Assembly (NCBI GenBank): GCA_020635565.1
Contig: JACJZN010000011.1
Coordinates: 1-55,730 of the forward strand
Direction of reading: 5' to 3'
DNA length: 55,730 nucleotides
Source: Flavobacteriales bacterium
Lineage (GTDB): Bacteria > Bacteroidota > Bacteroidia > Flavobacteriales_D > Parvicellaceae
Shown: piece by piece, positions 25,688 through 33,976 of the stretch
How positions within the stretch are numbered: the first letter of the stretch is position 1
Layout: every line of letters begins with the position of its first letter
Notes under the pieces: model-generated
The model's database searches: none
What the model was told of the DNA's origin: nothing
Seen by the model: the letters and a program-made list of their open reading frames with translations, nothing else
Position numbers and translations under genes: made by a program

Positions 25688-27676
25688 CTATTGTTTAAAG
25701 TCAATGGACAGTATCTTGAATTGAGTCCTTCGGTTTTTCTGGTGCGCAGCTTCTTGCTCATCTTCAGTAGGTAGGGATTCAATGAAATCGCAAGTTAATC
25801 CTTCTACGGGTTTATTCTCTCCATATCCTACGGGAACCAATCTTTCTTTCGGAATTCCTTTTGAGATCAGATATTCAACACAAGAATTCGCCCTTCCTTG
25901 AGATAATTTTAGGTTATATGCCTCAGGTCCTCTACAATCGGTATGAGCCTGAAGCTCTACGATCCATCCTGGATGTTCTATCATTAAGTCGTATAAATAA
26001 TCTAGTGAATCCCTTGAGTCAACCTGACCTTCAATGACCTGTAATTCTTCTTTATCATAATCGTATCGAACCTCTGGAAGATTGATTGGCTTATTTAGTG
26101 GAAATAGAATAAACTCTTCAACGAAATTTTTACTTGTTTCCAGATCTATGGTGCTAATTCTCGATCTAACGTCAGAGTACTCTGGTGCACTGACTAGGAA
26201 TGAGTAGTTTTTCTCGATATTCAGATAGCGTTGAAGTTCATTGATGGCGTCAAATTTGAAATATCCTTGTTCATCTGCAGTAACTTCAAATATCTCGTTA
26301 TCAGAACTAGATAAAGTTATTTTGGCATAAGGAATGGGATCCATGGTTTCTTGATCCATTACAAAGCACTCTGAAGTGATCTTTATAGTCTTTAGATTGA
26401 ATGAGTAAATATCATCAACACCTTTCCCTTGCGATCTGTTGCTAGTAATAAATCCTCTGTCCTCAGATTCAAATGCGATTCCGAAATCATCTCGCGATGA
26501 GTTTATTGGGGCGGGCAAAAGTTCAATATTGGTCCAAACGAGTGGGGTAGAAGAAAGAGTTACTTTGTAAAGATCAAGACCTCCAAATCCTACATGTCCA
26601 TTTGATGAGAAGTAAAGATGCCCTTCGGAATCTAAATAGGGAAAAACTTCATCTCCTATGGTATTGATCTCAGGTCCTAAATTGATCGGAGTTCCCCATT
26701 TTTTTGACTTTTTGTCATAACTACTCATCCATAGGTCTTTTCCTCCAAATCCATTTGGAAGATCAGCAGCGAATATCATTAGATCTTCTTTATTGTTGAT
26801 GGCCGGGTGACCACAGTTAAGGGAATCAGCACCATCAGGTTTAAACGGAATGAGTATCGATTTACTCCATTTATTGCCTGTTTTTTCGGAATAATAGATG
26901 TCACAACCAACATTCTTCTTTGGAATGGAGTTGCAGCGAGTAAAATAGAGCGCATCCCCTTTAGAATTCATGATAGGTGTACCTTCATTATGCTCTGTGT
27001 TGATCTCTGAGGGTAATAATTGAGGTTCGTCCCATTTTCCCTTATTATCTCGGGTTGACATCCAAATGTCTGAAAAACTCTGTCCGGTTCTGTCGTCTAC
27101 GTTGGTTCCGTAGTTACCTGGTCTAGTTGAAGCAAATAGAATGGCGTTCTTTTTCTTATCTGCAAATGAAAGACTGTAATCATAGTATTCCGTATTCAAT
27201 TGTATTTCGTTTTGAAAAATGTACTTACTATCTTCTGGTCTTACAGGATTATTTAATTGTTCTTCGCAAGAGGAGACCTTTGTTTGAACCCAGCTATCAT
27301 TAGGATTAATGGTTAAATATTCATTGAAAAGTGCCAAGGCATTTTTATATTCTCCTTGCTGCATCATTACTTCTCCCATTTGTAAAAGGAGTTGAGGTTC
27401 TTGAACTTTAAATTTGAGTTTTTCTGCTCGTGAGAGATAGACTTCTGCTTGTTCAATGTCTAACATTTGGGCATAGCAAAGTGCTATTTTAAAGTTTATT
27501 TCTCCTTTCTTTTGTCCAGATTTTTCATGTACCTCGGCTTTCTTGTAGCTATCAATGGCACTAACAAATTTTTCATTATAAAAAGCAAGATCTCCTGCCT
27601 GTAAATGATTTTTTTGCGCTGTAAAAGTTGTACCAAGACTCATCATGAGTCCTAGTAAAATGATCTTAGTTTTCAT
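25688..27676 (-). CDS. TPR/PD40/carboxypeptidase-regulatory-like/OmpA protein, PorE-like
   Basis: 662 residues. The order is signal peptide (ending T-F-T-A-Q), TPR helices (about 25-135), WD40-like PD40 beta-propeller repeats (about 165-415, for example G-Y-F-S-S-N-G-H-V-G-F-G-G-L-D-L-Y), a carboxypeptidase-D-regulatory-like beta-sandwich (about 432-520), and a C-terminal OmpA peptidoglycan-binding domain (about 545-655) with L-Q-A-H-T-D-C-R-G and N-L-K-L-S-Q-G-R-A. This order is that described for PorE of the T9SS of Porphyromonas gingivalis, proposed to tie the secretion machine to peptidoglycan. Unlike that lipoprotein, no lipobox cysteine is visible. Many Bacteroidota carry several paralogues, so a role in T9SS is an inference. 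Confidence 0.88.
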   Translation of the reverse strand: MKTKIILLGLMMSLGTTFTAQKNHLQAGDLAFYNEKFVSAIDSYKKAEVHEKSGQKKGEINFKIALCYAQMLDIEQAEVYLSRAEKLKFKVQEPQLLLQMGEVMMQQGEYKNALALFNEYLTINPNDSWVQTKVSSCEEQLNNPVRPEDSKYIFQNEIQLNTEYYDYSLSFADKKKNAILFASTRPGNYGTNVDDRTGQSFSDIWMSTRDNKGKWDEPQLLPSEINTEHNEGTPIMNSKGDALYFTRCNSIPKKNVGCDIYYSEKTGNKWSKSILIPFKPDGADSLNCGHPAINNKEDLMIFAADLPNGFGGKDLWMSSYDKKSKKWGTPINLGPEINTIGDEVFPYLDSEGHLYFSSNGHVGFGGLDLYKVTLSSTPLVWTNIELLPAPINSSRDDFGIAFESEDRGFITSNRSQGKGVDDIYSFNLKTIKITSECFVMDQETMDPIPYAKITLSSSDNEIFEVTADEQGYFKFDAINELQRYLNIEKNYSFLVSAPEYSDVRSRISTIDLETSKNFVEEFILFPLNKPINLPEVRYDYDKEELQVIEGQVDSRDSLDYLYDLMIEHPGWIVELQAHTDCRGPEAYNLKLSQGRANSCVEYLISKGIPKERLVPVGYGENKPVEGLTCDFIESLPTEDEQEAAHQKNRRTQFKILSIDFKQ

Positions 27677-27781
27677 TTGTTCAGTTCGTTTTAGAGCTAA
27701 TGCTCATGGTTTAAACTAAACAGGCCTGTTTCTTTTTGAATATTCTACCCGAATAATACAAGACTATGAAAAGGTTACAGA

Positions 27782-29152
27782 TCAGTGTTGAACTACAAAT
27801 TTTATCATGCTTTCGTTGGTGAGATCATTGTCATAAATATGCAAGAAATAAACACCATTAGGAAGTTCTGAAGTGTAAATAGTATGCAACTGCTCACCGG
27901 AGTTACTTGCAGCCATAATTCGCTTACCATTTTGGTCGAATATCTGGTATTGATAGTATTTTGCCTCTATAAGACTAATATTCAGGTACTCACTTGATGG
28001 ATTGGGATAAAGAGAAACTTCGATCTTCTGATGAGCTTTGTTAACAGGAGTATAGCTGCTCATATTAATGATCACTGGGTAAAGATTAAAAGTTACATCC
28101 ATTGCGGCACAGTGTTTTACTACTTCTTCCATACTATATTCTGAAAGCGGCTTTTCTTGTGAAGGAGCATCACCAATGACCAACATTAGTCTTTGATTTC
28201 CGGGCGTCCAATTTAATTCTGAGGTTACTCTAACGATGGCATCATTTACACTTTCTGGCGTGTCAGGATTAGGAATGATAGAATAGCCGTCAATGAATTC
28301 CTGAATAACTTCAAGATCATCTGTTAAAGGAGATGAATTGAACCAAAGATCGCCATGGTAATTTTTATCACTGTAGCTTGCAACGGAAACTTTGATCCCC
28401 TCATAACTAGAAAGAATATCTTTAATAACAGCAAGTCCTTGTTTTACAGAATAAATATCATCTTCCATACTACCCGTTTTGTCGATCAATAGTACAATAT
28501 CTGTATTAGGTGATAATCTTGAATTCAATATACTAGCTACTATTGGAACAATTTCTTGAGAATGTTCAGCAAGAAAAGCCTTCCCGCATAGTTGCTCTGC
28601 AAGAGGCTGAAAATATGAAATGGAAAGATCGTTATAAGTCCCTGTTGGGAAGAGTTGATGGATCTCATTAAGACTATCAATATGATCCGTTCCTAAAATG
28701 GTGTGAACGTATAATAATTCCGGGTCTTTAATAAGAGCCGGTTTATGCTGGAAATGTGCGCTCGAAATAGTTTTATAGACATTGGAATAAGGATGGCCTT
28801 TCTGTGCGTGCTCCTCTACTAATTGATCTATATCTTCTAAACTGAAATTGCCGTTTTCTTCCGGAATATAAATTCCTTCAGAAAGATACATAGTATTTGT
28901 AAGTGTATCATGATTATCAGCCTCTGGGAAATCCATTGGTCCATTTTTAATCGGTTCATTTTTTTCAGAAATTTGACCATGTTCCAGTGTCAGAGAGGTT
29001 CTATCAAAAGCTGAGAAGTTCGAAGCATAATACTCATTAATGACAACCTCTTGTTCCGAGGAAGCCTTATAATCTTCTAAATAACTGAGGTCATTAGCTT
29101 CACAAGAGGCTAGAGAATAAGCAATAACGAAAAAGTAGATGATTCTTTTCAT
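27782..29152 (-). CDS. Von Willebrand A-domain lipoprotein with a C-terminal T9SS type A sorting domain
   Basis: 456 residues. The signal peptide ends in lipobox S-L-A-S-C at C17. A VWA domain (about 217-370) opens with V-L-L-I-D-K-T-G-S-M, a metal-ion-site variant of D-x-S-x-S. From about residue 378 the tail S-L-Y-P-N-P-S-S-E-Y-L-N-I-S, K-R-I-M-A and L-P-N-G-V-Y-F-L-H-I-Y is a classic type A T9SS sorting domain. Carrying both lipidation and sorting signals is uncommon. It is likely surface-located and binds protein or matrix partners through the VWA domain. The PorE-like gene starts 105 bases downstream on the same strand. Confidence 0.88.
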   Translation of the reverse strand: MKRIIYFFVIAYSLASCEANDLSYLEDYKASSEQEVVINEYYASNFSAFDRTSLTLEHGQISEKNEPIKNGPMDFPEADNHDTLTNTMYLSEGIYIPEENGNFSLEDIDQLVEEHAQKGHPYSNVYKTISSAHFQHKPALIKDPELLYVHTILGTDHIDSLNEIHQLFPTGTYNDLSISYFQPLAEQLCGKAFLAEHSQEIVPIVASILNSRLSPNTDIVLLIDKTGSMEDDIYSVKQGLAVIKDILSSYEGIKVSVASYSDKNYHGDLWFNSSPLTDDLEVIQEFIDGYSIIPNPDTPESVNDAIVRVTSELNWTPGNQRLMLVIGDAPSQEKPLSEYSMEEVVKHCAAMDVTFNLYPVIINMSSYTPVNKAHQKIEVSLYPNPSSEYLNISLIEAKYYQYQIFDQNGKRIMAASNSGEQLHTIYTSELPNGVYFLHIYDNDLTNESMIKFVVQH

Positions 29153-29247
29153 GGTCAGAAGATTTAAGGATTACAGTATTATAATTCAAGCGACCTGAAA
29201 AAGTTACAAATCAATTAGGTATGGATGCTTTGATTGAACTAAAGGGT

Positions 29248-29255
29248 TATTTTTG
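29248..29255 (+). promoter_or_regulatory. Possible -7 element of the YchJ-like gene
   Basis: TATTTTTG matches TAnnTTTG. Its terminal TTG is the in-frame start of a longer reading frame at 29253, so the ATG at 29268 is preferred. A TTTG sits 15 bases upstream (29229-29232), shorter than usual. Confidence 0.4.
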
Positions 29256-29267
29256 ACAAAAAAAGAA

Positions 29268-29663
29268 ATGGAAGAACAATGTCCATGTGGTTCGGGAAAA
29301 ACTTACGATTCTTGTTGTGGGGTTTTTCACAATGATATTACCAAAGTTAAAACAGCGGAGCAACTCATGCGATCAAGATACACTGCATTTTGTAAGGCCA
29401 ATGGTGATTATCTAATTTTGAGCCAACACTCTTCCATGATTCAGCCTACTATGAAATATGATCTGGTTAGATGGGCCATGTCTGTCAAGTTCATGAAGCT
29501 TGAAATAGTTGATGTACAAGACGGTTCAGAAAAAGACGAAACTGGAGAAGTAGAATTTAACGCATTCTACATGGAGAGATTCCAAAGTCGTTGTTTACAT
29601 GAGAGAAGCCGATTCGTCAAAGAGAATGGACATTGGGTATATCTTGATGCGATAAAAGATTAG
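29268..29663 (+). CDS. YchJ-family SEC-C motif protein (UPF0225)
   Basis: About 131 residues from ATG 29268. The N-terminal zinc-binding SEC-C motif is C-P-C-G-S-G-K-T-Y-D-S-C-C-G, followed by A-E-Q-L-M-R-S-R-Y-T-A-F, the YchJ signature, and an NTF2-like domain (about 25-130). Function is not established; SEC-C motifs bind zinc and often mediate contacts with SecB or ribosomes. Its stop overlaps the stop of the convergent HD-domain gene by four bases. Confidence 0.9.
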   Translation: MEEQCPCGSGKTYDSCCGVFHNDITKVKTAEQLMRSRYTAFCKANGDYLILSQHSSMIQPTMKYDLVRWAMSVKFMKLEIVDVQDGSEKDETGEVEFNAFYMERFQSRCLHERSRFVKENGHWVYLDAIKD

Positions 29664-30199
29664 AAGTATTGCTCATAAGCTTTGATCCTTTCTTCGATGC
29701 GAACATCTAAATAAGAATTTTCGCCTTTCATTGCATTGGCAATTTGCTTCGCCTCTGAATGATATTTAATGATCTTTTGCTTGTCCCATGAATCAGGTGG
29801 CGATTGTAAATTGGTAATTCTATCACAGATCTTTACCAGTTTAGCTTCTTTAGATATTAGTTTGATCCTATTCAGTGAATCGATCATCTGATCTTCCTTG
29901 GGTAAAGATTCATCCTTAGTTAGTGCTAAAACTCCATCAGCTATAGATGCAGAGAAGAGCTCACAGATTTCCTCATAGGTTGTATTGGTATCTTCTATAG
30001 TGTCGTGAAGTAATGCTATTTGAACAGCAAGATCGAGGTCAAAATTAGGTTCGTTCTGATAAGCCAACATGACCTCCATAGCAACATTCGAAATATGAAC
30101 CATGTAGCTGGCTTTATAATGAGGCATGCTTTGTCCATCGTGTTTTATGCCAGCAAACTTCACAGCAGCCTGATATAATTCTTGTGTTTTTTTATTCAT
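29660..30199 (-). CDS. HD-domain small alarmone hydrolase-like protein (MESH1/SpoT-HD type)
   Basis: 179 residues forming a single HD domain. Expected metal ligands are present: the early histidine in Y-M-V-H-I-S-N-V-A, the H-D of A-L-L-H-D-T-I-E-D-T and the late aspartate in K-I-C-D-R-I-T-N-L. The arrangement is that of (p)ppGpp pyrophosphohydrolases without a synthetase or TGS/ACT domain, so degradation of alarmone or a related nucleotide in the cytoplasm is likely. It begins directly at the stop of the lipoprotein gene, in an operon with an orphan LytTR regulator. Confidence 0.85.
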   Translation of the reverse strand: MNKKTQELYQAAVKFAGIKHDGQSMPHYKASYMVHISNVAMEVMLAYQNEPNFDLDLAVQIALLHDTIEDTNTTYEEICELFSASIADGVLALTKDESLPKEDQMIDSLNRIKLISKEAKLVKICDRITNLQSPPDSWDKQKIIKYHSEAKQIANAMKGENSYLDVRIEERIKAYEQYF

Positions 30200-31015
30200 T
30201 TAGCAACTAGATAAGAATATTTGGCCTATTCTTCTAACTAATTCACCCTTGCGAGCTTTAGATGAAAGATATAGAACCGGATTTCCAAAACTATACTTAT
30301 AAGATTCATTGATCAAAAGGTCAATTTTTCCATCTTGATCCAGATCTCCAATGAAATAAAAGGTGATCATGGCGTCATCAAAATATTCAATATGCAGGAT
30401 CTCCTGTATCATTTCATTATTATCATTCCATTGTTTTAAATAGAGATGATAGTCATTAAATCCAGGGTAATATTCAGTTGTTTCACCAGCTTCAGCGACC
30501 AATGTTATTCCTCCAATTGTGATCGATTCTCCTGGTAACAATTGCTGATCTTTCAAGTGATAACTATAATCAGTAAAAGAAAGTTCATTAATTCCTGAAA
30601 TTCCCTTCAAATAACATATAGCTTGTTTATTTTCTATGTCAGCAACATTGATGGCGCTCAAGTTTCCTTCTTCGCCAAAAGCATCTTCAACATTCTCAAT
30701 ATGGAGTGAAGCAAATTCTACGGTAATATTCTGTTCGCTTTGACGATAGATTCCTAACCAATTATCTGCGGTTATTGGAGGTAGATCACCTTCAGAATAA
30801 GTTCGAGCAACAACCAATAAAAGTGTGTCATCTACAGATGCGGTGTTTAAAGAAGGAGACTCAAGGTCTAAAATGATCCCATTATCTTCAACTATTTTAA
30901 TATCAAGGTCTAATTTATTCTTGTCTAAGTTAACTTCTTCTTGATCTTCTGGTTTGTTTTTACAAGATTGAACTATTAGCAAAAGAGCGAAAAGGGGGTA
31001 GATCAGTTTATTCAT
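30200..31015 (-). CDS. Hypothetical lipoprotein
   Basis: 271 residues. The signal peptide ends I-V-Q-S-C-K, a plausible lipobox. The mature protein is acidic and mainly beta-stranded. Near residue 225 the motif D-L-D-Q-D-G-K-I-D-L-L-I resembles the calcium-binding loop of FG-GAP or dockerin repeats. I do not recognise a family. It starts after the LytTR regulator gene (three-base gap) and abuts the HD-domain gene, so all three are likely co-transcribed. Confidence 0.75.
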   Translation of the reverse strand: MNKLIYPLFALLLIVQSCKNKPEDQEEVNLDKNKLDLDIKIVEDNGIILDLESPSLNTASVDDTLLLVVARTYSEGDLPPITADNWLGIYRQSEQNITVEFASLHIENVEDAFGEEGNLSAINVADIENKQAICYLKGISGINELSFTDYSYHLKDQQLLPGESITIGGITLVAEAGETTEYYPGFNDYHLYLKQWNDNNEMIQEILHIEYFDDAMITFYFIGDLDQDGKIDLLINESYKYSFGNPVLYLSSKARKGELVRRIGQIFLSSC

Positions 31016-31018
31016 AAG

Positions 31019-31762
31019 CTACAGATTACTTAAAGCTTCAACTACTGCTTGTTTTTTTCTAGTAGATACCGGAACATTAGATCCATCTTTCATAAGAAGA
31101 TATCCACCATCAGTTTTGACGAATTCTTTGATCAATTTTGCGTTGACCAAGTGAGTCTGATGAACTCTCATGAATCCAAGAGGACTGAGTAATTCATCAT
31201 ATTCTTTCAATGTTTTGGTAACCATGTGTTTGGACCCATCTTTTAAAAAGAAAGTAGTATAATTCACACTGGATTCGCATCTTACAATATCTTCGATCTC
31301 GATAATATGGATCTTGTCTAATGTGTTTAACGCCAATCTGGTTAAAGTTTTATGATTCTTGATCCCTTGATGTAGAATTTCGAAGTTGTCTTGTGATAAT
31401 CTATCTGCGTTGCTTACTTTTTTTACAGATTCAATCAATTCGTCAGGGTCTATTGGTTTTAACAAATAGTCGATCGCAGACATTCTGAAAGCCCTGATCG
31501 CGTATTCATCACTTGCAGTGGTGAAGATCACCTTGACCTGTGAGGAGTCAATGATGTCCAAAAGATCGAATCCTGTTCCATCTTGCATTTGAATATCAAG
31601 AAAAACTACATCCGGATGCATTTCTTTGATCAGTTTAGCACCGGATACGACTCCTTCTGCTTCTCCAATTACTTCTACCTCCGGACAATAAGATTCAATA
31701 TCTAGACGGATGTTATCCCTTGCGTCTTTAATGTCATCAATGATTACAGCTTTGATACTCAT
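31019..31762 (-). CDS. LytTR-family response regulator, orphan
   Basis: 247 residues from ATG 31762 (M-S-I-K-A-V-I-I-D-D). The receiver domain (1-120) has the acidic pair D13-D14, phospho-acceptor D56 in F-L-D-I-Q-M and lysine in Y-L-L-K-P-I; the LytTR domain fills about 145-245 (M-R-V-H-Q-T-H-L-V-N). A longer TTG start at 31783 falls inside a promoter -7 box and is rejected. No kinase gene adjoins it, so the partner kinase lies elsewhere. Confidence 0.92.
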   Translation of the reverse strand: MSIKAVIIDDIKDARDNIRLDIESYCPEVEVIGEAEGVVSGAKLIKEMHPDVVFLDIQMQDGTGFDLLDIIDSSQVKVIFTTASDEYAIRAFRMSAIDYLLKPIDPDELIESVKKVSNADRLSQDNFEILHQGIKNHKTLTRLALNTLDKIHIIEIEDIVRCESSVNYTTFFLKDGSKHMVTKTLKEYDELLSPLGFMRVHQTHLVNAKLIKEFVKTDGGYLLMKDGSNVPVSTRKKQAVVEALSNL

Positions 31763-31780
31763 TTTAATGTGATTTGGTAT

Positions 31781-31811
31781 CAAATATAAGAAACAAAATC
31801 CTCTTTGGAAA
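31781..31811 (-). promoter_or_regulatory. Promoter of the orphan LytTR regulator operon
   Basis: On the minus strand, TTTC (31808-31811) and TATATTTG (31781-31788) are separated by 19 bases, matching the Bacteroidota -33/-7 pattern, 19 bases before the ATG at 31762. Confidence 0.55.
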
Positions 31812-31818
31812 TAATTAA

Positions 31819-32304
31819 CTAGGGGTTAATGGAATGAACGGAATTATTATCAAATTCGATATTGTCCTTTACTTTCTCCATTTTTTTTGATAGAGCGGCA
31901 TAGACTTTATCATGAGTTAATAAAAACCTTTTGGAATCAATATTTCCATCGGCTGCAACTCCCATATGGTAAAGTATTTCAAAGTGATGGGTGAGTAGCC
32001 ATTGTCTAGCTTTTTTGTCTCCTTCAATAGCTTTGATAAGTGCAACCAGGTGAGGGAATCCATTTTTCATTAACCAATCTTGAGCTTTAGAGTCGTTTCG
32101 AAGTGCAAAGCAGAACATACCTAGTTCTTCATATTTGTTCTTCATTAACCAATCTCTGATCTTTGCATTCCCATCAATAGCTTCTCCCCAAGCTACCAGA
32201 ATCTTAATAGGGTAGGATGTTATTTGAAGTTGAGCTATTTTTTGATCTTCTGACAGGCTCAATTCGTTTTTCTTCTTGTTTTTAAATAGATCGAAGAATC
32301 CCAT
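31819..32304 (-). CDS. Hypothetical helical-repeat protein
   Basis: 161 residues. Four consecutive units of about 25-33 residues share the pattern G-D/N-x-x-A/I-x-x-W-L-M/L-K/T-N/H (D-G-N-A-K-I-R-D-W-L-M-K-N, R-N-D-S-K-A-Q-D-W-L-M-K-N, E-G-D-K-K-A-R-Q-W-L-L-T-H, D-G-N-I-D-S-K-R-F-L-L-T-H), suggesting a small solenoid for protein-protein contact. No signal peptide. It follows the YbaB gene by 11 bases, so the two are probably co-transcribed. Confidence 0.7.
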   Translation of the reverse strand: MGFFDLFKNKKKNELSLSEDQKIAQLQITSYPIKILVAWGEAIDGNAKIRDWLMKNKYEELGMFCFALRNDSKAQDWLMKNGFPHLVALIKAIEGDKKARQWLLTHHFEILYHMGVAADGNIDSKRFLLTHDKVYAALSKKMEKVKDNIEFDNNSVHSINP

Positions 32305-32315
32305 TGTAAGTATAT

Positions 32316-32636
32316 TTATCCTCCGAAACCTGGGAACATGCCCATGGCGGTATTTTTCATTTCACCTTCATTAATGTGATTCACATTCTCCAGTGCTTTA
32401 TTAAATGCTTGTTCGATCATTCGTTCTAGTGCTACTTTATGCTCAGAAGCAAGTAAAGTTTCATCAATCCTCACATCAGAAATTACTCTATTTCCATTCA
32501 TCACAAACCGAACTCTCTGATCGTCAGATTCCCCTTTCACATAGATGGCTTCTAGCCTTTTTTTTGATTCTTCAACAGCGCCCTGCATCTCTTGCAATTT
32601 GGCCATCATCTCTTGCATATTTTGATTCCCGAACAT
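32316..32636 (-). CDS. YbaB/EbfC-family nucleoid-associated protein
   Basis: 106 residues, the normal size. The N-terminal helix (M-Q-E-M-M-A-K-L-Q-E-M-Q) and the central strands (V-R-F-V-M-N-G-N-R-V-I-S-D-V-R-I-D) match the tweezer-like dimer that binds DNA and helps organise the nucleoid. No dnaX or recR gene adjoins it, unlike in many bacteria. Confidence 0.92.
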   Translation of the reverse strand: MFGNQNMQEMMAKLQEMQGAVEESKKRLEAIYVKGESDDQRVRFVMNGNRVISDVRIDETLLASEHKVALERMIEQAFNKALENVNHINEGEMKNTAMGMFPGFGG

Positions 32637-32680
32637 AATAGTCTCTTCTTTTAAGGTAAAGTTAATGATTTTTTAAAAGG

Positions 32681-33028
32681 TTAGTCTTTCTCTACAAAGG
32701 TAACTTCTCCAGTATTTACATGGATCTTTACAGCAGGTTGCAGATAATAGTTAAATGTCTTTGCAGGGTAATTGGTACGCATTACGTAATAATATTTTCC
32801 TTTTAAACAGATGTGAGTCTCCAATGGTTTTTCTTTATTCCACCAATAAGTAGCATGTCCTTCTAAATATGGTTCAGCGATTTTAATCGCCTCATTTGGC
32901 TGAATTCTTACATTTTCTATCTGAGCATCATGTTTCAAATACTGCACCTTTTGAGAGAATCCAAATAAACTAATAAACAGAAATAATTTAGTTTTTAAAA
33001 TTCTATTAACCAGCGATTTATTTGCCAT
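32681..33028 (-). CDS. Small exported PepSY-like protein
   Basis: 115 residues. An N-terminal hydrophobic segment (L-F-L-F-I-S-L-F-G-F-S-Q) suggests export, and the remainder (P-N-E-A-I-K-I-A-E-P-Y-L, Y-Y-Y-V-M-R-T-N, V-K-I-H-V-N-T-G-E-V-T) has the shape of a single PepSY-like domain, often a periplasmic inhibitor or sensor module. Assignment is by pattern only. It sits between the M42 peptidase and YbaB genes on the same strand. Confidence 0.65.
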   Translation of the reverse strand: MANKSLVNRILKTKLFLFISLFGFSQKVQYLKHDAQIENVRIQPNEAIKIAEPYLEGHATYWWNKEKPLETHICLKGKYYYVMRTNYPAKTFNYYLQPAVKIHVNTGEVTFVEKD

Positions 33029-33043
33029 TACTTGTTTTAATAA

Positions 33044-33976
33044 TTAAAGGTTTCGCATTAGGTGTTCATATAGTTTGATCATGGTCTCGATATCTACTTT
33101 GTGTACCTTTTCATTTGGCGTATGAACATGGTCTTCTGGTGCTCCAATAAAGCACCAATCAAAAGGATAAGGTGAAGCTTGTAATTGATTTCCATCACTT
33201 CCTCCTGCAGATTCAACTTCGATCTGAAAAGGAATACCACTTTCTTTAGCCAAGTTTATGATCCTGTCTACATAACTTCTTCTTGGTACTCCGCTGTCTC
33301 TTCTGGAGATGGCTACTCCTTCAGCGTGTTTCACTCCTTCCGTAACCCAAGTAATGTCAGAGATCAAAGCTTGTTTTACACCCCAGTTCTCATAGATATG
33401 CCTAGCTAGAAATCCGACAGAACCTCCTTTATGTTCCTCATAAGTAGAGAAACAAATCACTCCGTTTTCCAATGTTTCAGCCACTTTTAAAGCCACCCAT
33501 ACACCTAATCTGTTATCCATATAGCAACATTGGATGAAGTCATCATCTTCACGCCATTCTGGTAAAAATGTAAGATCGGTCCCTCTTTCAATTTCTCTCT
33601 CAAGCAAGTGTTCCAATTTCGTGTATCCATCCTCATCTTCTAAAACTACTAATTCAGTTTCAAAGTACCCTTTGTCATCAGTTCCACACAGCTTAAATCC
33701 ATCTTCAGTAGCAGGTCCACCGATCTTGATCAACTCCTTGCCATATTTAGCCGTAAATCCGATTGAATCCAAATGGGCAAAAATTGCGGTTCTTGGTTGT
33801 CCGAATTTTAGAATAATGCAGTCTTGATGATCATCTCCAAAAATTACTTCTGGCATTACTTTCCAGTTAACCTTGTTTTGGTCGATATATTTCAAGATAA
33901 ATCTTGTCATGGCACCTTCATTTCCTGATGGCGCATGGATGCTTACCATTTCTTTTAATAAACTAAAATCTCTCAT
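33044..33976 (-). CDS. M42-family metallo-aminopeptidase
   Basis: 310 residues. Metal-site motifs are in family order: A-H-L-D-S-I-G-F (about 65-73), the central D-N-R-L-G-V (about 155), Y-E-E-H-K-G-G (catalytic E and ligand E), S-D-I-T-W and D-H-V-H-T-P-N-E near the end. These enzymes bind two zinc or cobalt ions and remove N-terminal residues from peptides in the cytoplasm as large tetrahedral assemblies. The start codon shares one base with the stop of the upstream amidohydrolase gene (TAATG), so translation is probably coupled. Confidence 0.9.
   Translation of the reverse strand: MRDFSLLKEMVSIHAPSGNEGAMTRFILKYIDQNKVNWKVMPEVIFGDDHQDCIILKFGQPRTAIFAHLDSIGFTAKYGKELIKIGGPATEDGFKLCGTDDKGYFETELVVLEDEDGYTKLEHLLEREIERGTDLTFLPEWREDDDFIQCCYMDNRLGVWVALKVAETLENGVICFSTYEEHKGGSVGFLARHIYENWGVKQALISDITWVTEGVKHAEGVAISRRDSGVPRRSYVDRIINLAKESGIPFQIEVESAGGSDGNQLQASPYPFDWCFIGAPEDHVHTPNEKVHKVDIETMIKLYEHLMRNL

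Noticed and set aside
27718..27731. AAACAGGCCTGTTT as a terminator of the VWA gene
   Set aside because: On the minus strand it is followed by AGTTTAAACC, not a T-run, and the palindrome has no loop, leaving only a five-base stem.
30200..31015. Calcium-binding EF-hand or dockerin protein
   Set aside because: Only one D-x-D-x-D-G-x-I-D-like loop is present, without a second loop or dockerin partner.
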